Assembly (NCBI RefSeq): GCF_049634645.1
Contig: NC_134736.1
Coordinates: 19,159,001 to 19,223,000 of the forward strand
DNA length: 64,000 nt
Direction of reading: 5' to 3'
From: Pelodiscus sinensis
Taxonomy: Eukaryota; Chordata; Testudines; Trionychidae
The notes beneath the pieces are model-generated. The model saw nothing but the letters and a program-made list of their open reading frames with translations. It had not been told where the DNA came from and searched no databases. Shown piece after piece: positions 57,490 through 64,000 of this stretch. Position numbers and translations under genes: made by a program. Numbering within the stretch: the first letter of the stretch is position 1; each line of letters starts with the position of its first letter.

Positions 57490-57780
57490 GTAATATTTGA
57501 TTCAGTGGAGCAGCACTGCAGACGTCATCTAATCAGCAAACAAGCAGATTAGGAACTTGAGAAACAGATTCCAGATTAATATAGTGATTTGCTCAGGCAA
57601 TGCAATAGTTCTATTATCTATTTTAAGGTGGGTCCCCGTAACATAAAATTGCAAAACTTAGGAAACCTTCTGGTTTCTCTCAATTCATAGTGACTTCCAA
57701 CTTAGAAGGACAAGCAATCTGACACAGCATCTATGAAATCATAAAAGCATTGAAGCAGTGGCATGGTTTAATTTTTAAGT
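57490..57780. other. EI24 intron, no feature recognised
   Basis: Short unique intron stretch between the CR1 and the exon at 57802. Confidence 0.5.
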
Positions 57781-57801
57781 TAGGGAAAATAAACCACTTA
57801 C

Positions 57802-57862
57802 CCAGAATACGCCTCCATTCCATGCACAACATTGAAAAATCCGGCTTACTATCCGAGGTTCA
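57802..57862 (-). CDS. EI24: EI24 exon: segment before first membrane helix
   Basis: 61-nt exon, first base completing a codon split with the missing upstream exon (phase 2). It encodes about 20 residues reading EPRIVSRIFQCCAWNGGVFW, which match the conserved vertebrate EI24 segment leading into the first transmembrane helix. The acceptor is a pyrimidine-rich CTCTCCAG and the donor is GTAAGT. It is the 5'-most exon I could find; the basic N-terminal region upstream of it is not visible in 57863-64000. Confidence 0.93.
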
Positions 57863-58224
57863 CTGGAGAGTGATAAACACACATACACACACGTGAGATT
57901 ATATCACTGTAGCTACTTCTCTTCCAAGCAAATTACCCCCAGCATCCTAGGTCCCTGAGAACCATTTTTATACAGTATCTTAAATAAGAATCTACTAGAG
58001 ACCTCCAAAAAACCAGTATAACACCAACCTATTTCTAATATTTATGACTAGAGGATTAACCTAGTGCTGCTCAGGTCCTTCTGGGGGCTCAGGAATCACG
58101 ATAGGGTGTTGGGAGGCATGGGGGAAGAAGGGAACTCAGAGCAAGGCATGGTAGGTGCAGAAGTCACTGTCGGGTATGGGGGAAGCAGGATTCAGGGCAG
58201 AGGGTTAAGGAGGATACAGACTGA

Positions 58225-58390
58225 TCGTCAAAGGGTCAGGGCAGAGGGTCAGCTGATCGTCGGCACAGCGCGGTGGCCATTTTTATTTTAATGGCGCTGG
58301 GATTATTTAAATTACAGCTTCTTTGACTATGCCGAGTAAACTACTTTATATGGTTCCGTCGACAGAGCCATGTAATCTAGACGTACCCAC
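58225..58390. mobile_element. fragment of a foldback MITE (one arm)
   Basis: GGTCAGCTGATCGTCGGCAC, TTAATGGCGCTGGGATTATT and the terminus CCATGTAATCTAGACGTACCC match the right arm of 52445-52810 and 56684-57139. Confidence 0.75.
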
Positions 58391-58394
58391 ACAC

Positions 58395-59030
58395 GCAAAC
58401 ACACACAAACCCTCTTAAATATATAGCAAAAGTCGGGAGCACTGTACTTCAACAATTCACCACATAAATTCATGACATATACTCTCTGCAACACATGTTA
58501 ATTAACTCTGATAGAAAACTAATCATGTCCATTAGAAAGTCCATTTCAACTTAATGTTAATTCCTAGAAGAAATTATATTAAAATTAAGATTATATAGTA
58601 GTAAATTAGAGTAAAAGACTTTACAAAGATGCTGTAATTATTCATAAAACAAGCATTAGAAATCTAGGAAATTCAAAGTTAAAGGTTCACTCTAAATATC
58701 TGAACCTGGAAAGGCACAGAAATACACAGTTAAGATATCCATAGAGTTATACAATTACTGCATAACTTATCTGCAGTCCCAGGTTACATTTAACTATTTT
58801 TAAAGATACATTCTATATTTAAAACTTTAACTAAATGACGCTTGTGGTCTGTGACATTCAATTTTCAATATGAACATGCACCCAATGTGGTGTTTGCTCC
58901 AAATTTTGTATAAAGTGTGTTAAGTGACATGTCTATTAAAAGGTTATGCTTTCCTGATTTTTTATACTACTCATGTACTTGTATGATTTTTGTATTTACA
59001 TTTATGAGTATAGGCTGAGCTATTATCTGA
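58395..59030. other. intron, no feature recognised
   Basis: AT-rich. I searched here for the upstream EI24 exon and did not find it. Confidence 0.5.
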
Positions 59031-59034
59031 GGTT

Positions 59035-60606
59035 TGTAACCTATCCTTTAAATCGGCTTCTGTACCTAATGACTGGAAGGTAGCCAACATGACGGCAATA
59101 TTTAAAAAGGGCTCTAGAGGCAATCCTGGCAATTACAGACCGGTAAGTCTAACTTCAGTACCGGGCTAATTAGTCAAAACAATAGTGAAGAATAAAATTG
59201 TGAAACATGTAGAAGAACATAATTTGTTGGACAAAAGTCAACATGTTTTCTGTCAAGGGAAATCATGTCTTATTAATCTATTAGAGTTCTTTGAATGGGG
59301 TTAACAAACATGCAGACAAGGGGGATCCAGTAGATATAGTATACTTGGATTTTCAGAAAGCCTTTGACAAGGTCCCTCACCAAAGGCTCTTATGTAAATT
59401 ACATGGCCATGGGATAAGAGGGAAGGTCCTTTCTTGGATTGCGAACTGGTTAAAAGACAGGAAACAAAGGGTAGGAATAAATGGTAAATTTTCAGATTGG
59501 AGAGGGGTAACTAGTGGTGTACCCCAAGGGTCAGTCCTGGGACCAATCCTTTTCAACTTATTCATAAATAATCTGGAGGAAGGGGTAAGCAGTGAGGTAG
59601 TAAACTTTGCGGATGATACAAAACTGTTTAGGATAGTCAAGACAGAAGCAAACTGTGAGAGACTCCAAGAAGATCTCACCAAACTGAGTGATTGGGCAAC
59701 AAAATGGCAAATGAAATTTAATGTGCATAAGTGTAAAGTAATGCACATCGGGAAAAATAACCCCAACTATACGTACAGTATGATGGGGGCTAATTTGGCT
59801 ACGACAAATCAGGAAAGAGATCTTGGAGTTATCGTGGACAGTTCTCTGAAAACTTCCACGCAGAGTGCAGCGGTGGTCAAAAAGGCAAATAGGATGCTAG
59901 GAATTATTAGGAAAGGGATAGAAAATAAGACCCAGAATATCTTACTGCCCCTGTATAAAACTATGGTACGCCCACATCTTGAATACTGTGTATAGACGTG
60001 GTCTCCTCACCTCAAAAAAGATATTTTGGCCTTGGAAAGGGTTCAGAAAAGGGCAACTAATATGATTAGGGGTTTGGAACGGGTCCCATATGAGGAGAGG
60101 TTAAAGAGACTTGGACGTTTCAGTTTAGAAAAGGGGAGGCTGAGGGGGGATATGATAGAGGTATATAAAATCATGAGTGGTGTGGAAAGGGCCGATAAAG
60201 AAAAGTTATTTATTAGTTCCCTAAGTAGAAGAACTAGAGTACACCAAATGAAATTAATGGGTAGCAGGTTTAAAACTAATAAAAGAAAGTTCTTCACACA
60301 GCGTGTAGTTAACCTGTGGAACTCCTTGCCAGGAGGCGGCTGTAAAGGCTAGGACTATAATTGAGTTTAAAGAGAAGCTAGATAATTTCATGGAGGTTAG
60401 GTCCATAAAAGGCTATTAGCCAGGGGATAAAATGGTGTCCTTGGCCTCTGTTTGTCAGAGGCTGGAGAGGGATAGCAGGAGACATATCGCTTGATCATTG
60501 TCTTAGGTCCACCCTCTCTGGGGCACCTGGTGCTGGCCACTGTCGGCAGACAGGATACTGGGCTAGATGGACCTTTTGTCTGACCCAGTATGGCTGTTCT
60601 TATGTT
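59035..60606 (+). mobile_element. CR1 LINE, near-identical family to 22455-23897
   Basis: Starts further upstream than the first copy (TTAAAAAGGGCTCTAGAGGC, CAATTACAGACCGGTAAGTC) and ends with the same 3' tail and TTCTTATG. TAGGCT occurs on both sides and may be a short duplication. Confidence 0.9.
59291..60352 (+). pseudogene. CR1 reverse transcriptase, one stop
   Basis: The frame reads VDIVYLDFQKAFDKVPHQRL (motif A Asp kept, unlike the sister copy), SGVPQGSVLGPILFNLFINN and FADDTKLFRIVKTEA. A TAG ends it after PHLEYCV at 59995, where the sister continues QMWSPHLKKDI. The reading resumes in 60026-60352 with LERVQKRATNMIRGLERVPY and RTRVHQMKLMGSRFKTNKRK. Only a few changes separate it from an open frame. 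Confidence 0.9.
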
Positions 60607-60619
60607 AGGCTATGTACTT

Positions 60620-61440
60620 GTATTTCAAATGTTTGCTTCTGGAAGATCAATAGGCCTCACCCACCTATTTGTGGGAGGGTAGATAGTCAGGTGAATAGCA
60701 GTACAATCTGCATCAGAGGAATTTTCTGTGAACATTTAGACTGGGAGGTAATGGCAGCTTGCCTAAAAAGGACATGGACAGGTGACTTGCCCATATGACA
60801 AACTCCATCTTTAGAAAGCACTTTCACACAAGGGGAACAATGGAATTCCATCCACATGGGCAAGATTATAAAGAGGGCCCTCCGGGTTCCTCCTCTTTGT
60901 CTTTATTCCACATAATTTCAAAAACACCTTTACTATTAATTGGGCCCAAAAGGACTGATGACCCATTCTAGCAAACGATGTATTCCAGATACTTTTAAAA
61001 TAGCAGTTTATTTCAACTCTGCTATGAGCCTGCATCAGGATCTTGGTCACTGGTGTATGTGATTTGTTCCCTTTAACAATTTTACTCTCAACTTTATTTA
61101 CTGATAAAAACTTCAAATTTTAGATTATCAACAATTGGCACAGTGTGCTCTTTTGGATAAGTTGACCTAGGAACAAGGATGGTCCTCTGGGATTGGAAGA
61201 ACCGGTTCAGATTTGGTGAGACTGATTTTCATAACCTGTCATCCAAGGTACTGGTATGGTACTGGTTTTGGCATAGGAAAAACTGGATTGTCTGAGGGGA
61301 TTGCTTGTGTGACTTCTAACTGGACAGTGTGGCAAACAGAAGCGCTCTTTGTAACTGGTTTGGTGTGCCTTATAGTGGACGGACCCCCAGTTTTGGGCTA
61401 TAAGTAGCCCTTTTTCTAAGCAATTTACTCTTAACTCATC
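60620..61440. other. no gene recognised
   Basis: Unique-looking sequence. The open frame on the minus strand at 60811-61116 has no conserved motif I recognise. Confidence 0.4.
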
Positions 61441-61454
61441 ATATTACATGGTCT

Positions 61455-62625
61455 CATTTAACATAAGAATGGCCATACTAGATCAGACCAAAGGTGCATC
61501 TAGCCCCATCTTCCAATAGTGGCCAATGACAGGTGCCCCAGAGGGAATGAACAGAACAGGTAGTTATCAAGTGAGCCATTCTCTGAAGAAAAAAAAACCA
61601 GGAAGCTGGGAGCACCTGGCATTGGCCATTGTCAGAAGACAGAATATTGGGGTAGAAAGACCTTTGGGCTAACCCAGTATGGACATTCTTACAATATAAA
61701 AACACTGTATTAAAAAAAAAAAAGTCCTCCCTGCTTCCCAATCTGCTAGCAGAACTGCCCATCAATTTTTCTATCTGATGCACAGTCATGCTAATCACGT
61801 CATTGGAACTTTTAAAAACTTTATCCAGATGTGCTTTTTAAGGACCATTCCTAGCTTCTAGAAACAAAGGTCAACCCTGCCCATCCTCGCTCACAGCCAC
61901 TGATGAACGTATCTTCCACGAATTTACCTTGTTATTTGAACCCTGTTATAGTGGTAACACCCTTTTTCAAAGAGTTTCACTGGTTGACGAATATGCTGTA
62001 TGAAGAAATATGTTTGTTTCAAACCTGCTGCCTACTAATGTAATTTGGTGACCCCTAGTTCTTATGTGAGGAGAAGTAAATTGCACATCCATATCTACTT
62101 TCTCTAAGTGTCATGATTTTATAGACCTCAGTCATATCTCCCCTAGACCATGTCTACACTTACTGGAGAATCAATGCTACAGAGGTCAATCTTTCAGCGT
62201 TTGACTTAGTAGGTCTAATAAGGACCCGTGAAATCAAATACTGAGGGTGCCCCCATCAACTCTGGTACATCTCACATTTGCGAGGAGTAAGGGAAGTCAA
62301 CAGGAGAGTTTTTTTCAGTCAACCTCCCGCTGTGAGGACACTTGAGAAATTTGGTTTAAGATACATCTTCTCCAGCTATGTTAAAAACAGGTAGGCCTGT
62401 GGCACTTTAGAGACTAAACAAAATATATAGAATCATGAGCTTTCATGGGCAAAACCAATTTCATCAAATGAATATATTTATCTGTATTTTATGTAGCTAG
62501 AGTTGTGTATCTTAAGCCAACCTTCTTCTTTTTTTTCTGAAGATATGGCTTTAGTTGTCTCCTTACCAAGCTGAAAAGACCCAGTCTTATTAATCTCTCC
62601 TCATAAGGAAGCCATTCCATACCGC
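61455..62625. mobile_element. CR1 fragments with MITE and repeat insertions
   Basis: A minus CR1 tail (AGAATGGCCATACTAGATCAG, 61465-61530) is followed by a plus CR1 tail (GGCCATTGTCAGAAGACAGA to 61690). Then come minus CR1 pieces (62110-62155: CCTCAGTCATATCTCCCC; resuming 62543-62620: TTAGTTGTCTCC, TTAATCTCTCCTCATAAGG). Between the last two lie the MITE-like 62156-62375 (CATGTCTACACTTACTGGAG) and a piece of the 52380-type repeat (62385-62475). Confidence 0.7.
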
Positions 62626-64000
62626 GAAGGGCATAGCATATCCCTTTTCTACCAGGCCAAGAACCCAACGATCCGAGGTAATTTTGGACCAGGCCAGGAG
62701 GAAATGGGAGAGCCGGGACTCAAACGGTGGGTTTATAATGGAGGCTGGGATGCAGTCCTCGAGCATGTTTTCAAAATAACACCTTTTAGTTGTTGGTTAG
62801 AGGGCTTGGTGGGCCCTCCTTCTGGGTCCGACCTAGACCTCCTATGCCTATTTCTGTTGGAGTTGCCATTGAAGATGCTCCCCCTCCTCCTACCTTGGTC
62901 TGGTCTAAAGGGTTGTTGGAAGGGTCTCTGGGCCGTCCTAGGGGGCACAGGCCTACATTGGGGGCCGGGGTATGAATCCCTAGAGATTTAAGAGTGGCCC
63001 TAGAATCTTTTAAGGTGTGCAGCCATGAATCGGTTTGCTCCAAAAATAGTCCTGGTCCTCAAAAGGTAGGTCCTGCAGGGTGGTCTGGACTTTGGATGGT
63101 ATCCCTGATACCTGCAGCCAAGCACTGCACCTCATGACCACCCACGTGGTCACTGTCCAGGCAGCTGAATTGGCAGCATCCAGTGCGGTCTGGAGTGCTG
63201 TGCGGAATACCACTCTACTCTCTTCCAGCAAGGCCCCAAATTCTTGCCTCTCCTCCTAAGGAAGGCAGTCCCTGAACTTGACCATTGCTGATAGCGTGTT
63301 ATACGTGTATCTGCTTAGCATAACCTGCTGGTTCGCGATGTGGAGTTGGAGCCCTCCTGCTGTTCTGGCTTTCTTGCCCAGTAGGTCTAACTTTTTCGGT
63401 TCCTTGCTCTTTAGCGTGGGACCTGGGGGGCCTTGTCTCTCCTTTTGGCCAGCTGTCTGGATCACAAGTGAACCTGGTGTTGGATGGGAATAGAGATGTT
63501 CATGATTTAACTGCGGGAAGAATTATCGCCTCTCCACCCCTTTTTGGGTGGGAGGGATTGAGGCTGGGGTGTGCCACAGTCTCTTAGCTAACTTGGACAC
63601 CATCTTATTCAGTGGCAGTGTCACCTTGGCTAGAGTGTCCGCTGTAAGAATGTCTACCATGGGGTCCAGGTCCTCAGTCACCTCCTCCGCCTGCCCCCCT
63701 AGGTTAGTTGCCATCCAGTGGAGTAGGTCTTGATGCGCCCTGGCATCCATGGCTGGCATCGCAGGGGCTGGGTCGACTAGTGCTTTGTCTAGTGACAATG
63801 ATGACTCCCCCCACTTGAGGGAGAAAGACCTGTTGTTGCTTGGTGGTTACCGGCAGGAGGACTTGTGGAGCCCCTTGCTGGTATTGCACCAACCTGGCCA
63901 CCTCTGTGCAGATCAAATGATCTGCTTCAGATTCTGGTGGTTTGGTTAGACAAAGCACCCCTGGGCTGTGTTGGGACCAAAACGTGTCCTAATTGTTGTG
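62625..64000 (-). mobile_element. DIRS-type retrotransposon D, runs off right edge
   Basis: Minus-strand readings: ITSDRWVLGLVEKGYAMPF-like at 62640-62700, SGIPSKVQTTLQDLPFEDQD and TALDAANSAAWTVTTWVVMR at 63010-63231 (compare DIRS-A at 28600-28800), and further gag-side frames (63256-63958). It lies in the gag to RT part of a DIRS of a more distant family. No terminus in the window. Confidence 0.75.

Noticed and set aside
57863..64000. Search for the EI24 N-terminal coding exons
   Set aside because: No stretch gave the expected basic, Arg/Gln-rich translation with a matching splice phase; the region is mostly CR1 and DIRS.

Overview
The window is nuclear DNA from an amniote, most likely a hidden-necked (cryptodiran) turtle. 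Three things suggest this: a tRNA-derived SINE of the tortoise Pol III type (about 48782-48975), many CR1 LINEs, and large DIRS-type tyrosine-recombinase retrotransposons next to a Tx1-like LINE and PIF/Harbinger elements. I cannot name the species. There are no operons, bacterial genes or CRISPR arrays.

One host gene is present, EI24 (etoposide-induced 2.4), on the minus strand. Eight consecutive coding exons were found by translating between splice sites (57862 down to 14385). All have AG/GT borders, intron phases agree across every junction, and the last exon ends in a stop. Together they cover everything except roughly the first 60 residues; those exons were not found and probably lie beyond base 64000. 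The gene is spread over more than 43 kb because its introns have filled with transposons.

Layout. 1-4300: Tx1-like LINE, minus strand, running off the left edge. 4856-5945: LTR-like repeat with a (TA)n tract. 6012-6905: Harbinger fragment. 7030-7240: CR1 scrap. 9100-9770: second LTR fragment. 12330-13352: pogo-like and hAT-like repeats. 14385-16928: last three EI24 coding exons with an inverted-end repeat between. 17500-19796: a minus CR1 split by a hAT element and by a foldback MITE. 19798-21741: MITEs and a DIRS terminus. 22300-35090: a nest in which DIRS-A holds two CR1s and a second DIRS (DIRS-B, 28979-32886), which itself holds an LTR (29799-30881). 35102-35660: hAT-like. 36258-38739: three EI24 exons and an LTR-like repeat with a tandem array. 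38897-44157: a degenerate Harbinger transposon (transposase plus SANT/Myb gene) with two insertions. 45190-50834: DIRS-C, interrupted by half a MITE and by a CR1 that carries the SINE. 51175-52950: small DNA transposons and a hammerhead-like repeat. 53600-54110: 51-bp tandem repeat. 54546-57862: two EI24 exons around an old CR1 split by hAT and Harbinger-type insertions. 59040-60606: CR1. 61455-62620: CR1 pieces. 62625-64000: DIRS-D, running off the right edge.

The best leads are the DIRS architecture (inverted ends plus an internal copy of the joined ends), a gag-recombinase fusion in DIRS-B, the shared YLDN reverse-transcriptase box, a family of long foldback MITEs apparently served by the Harbinger element, and a MITE packed with eleven copies of one 12-base palindrome.
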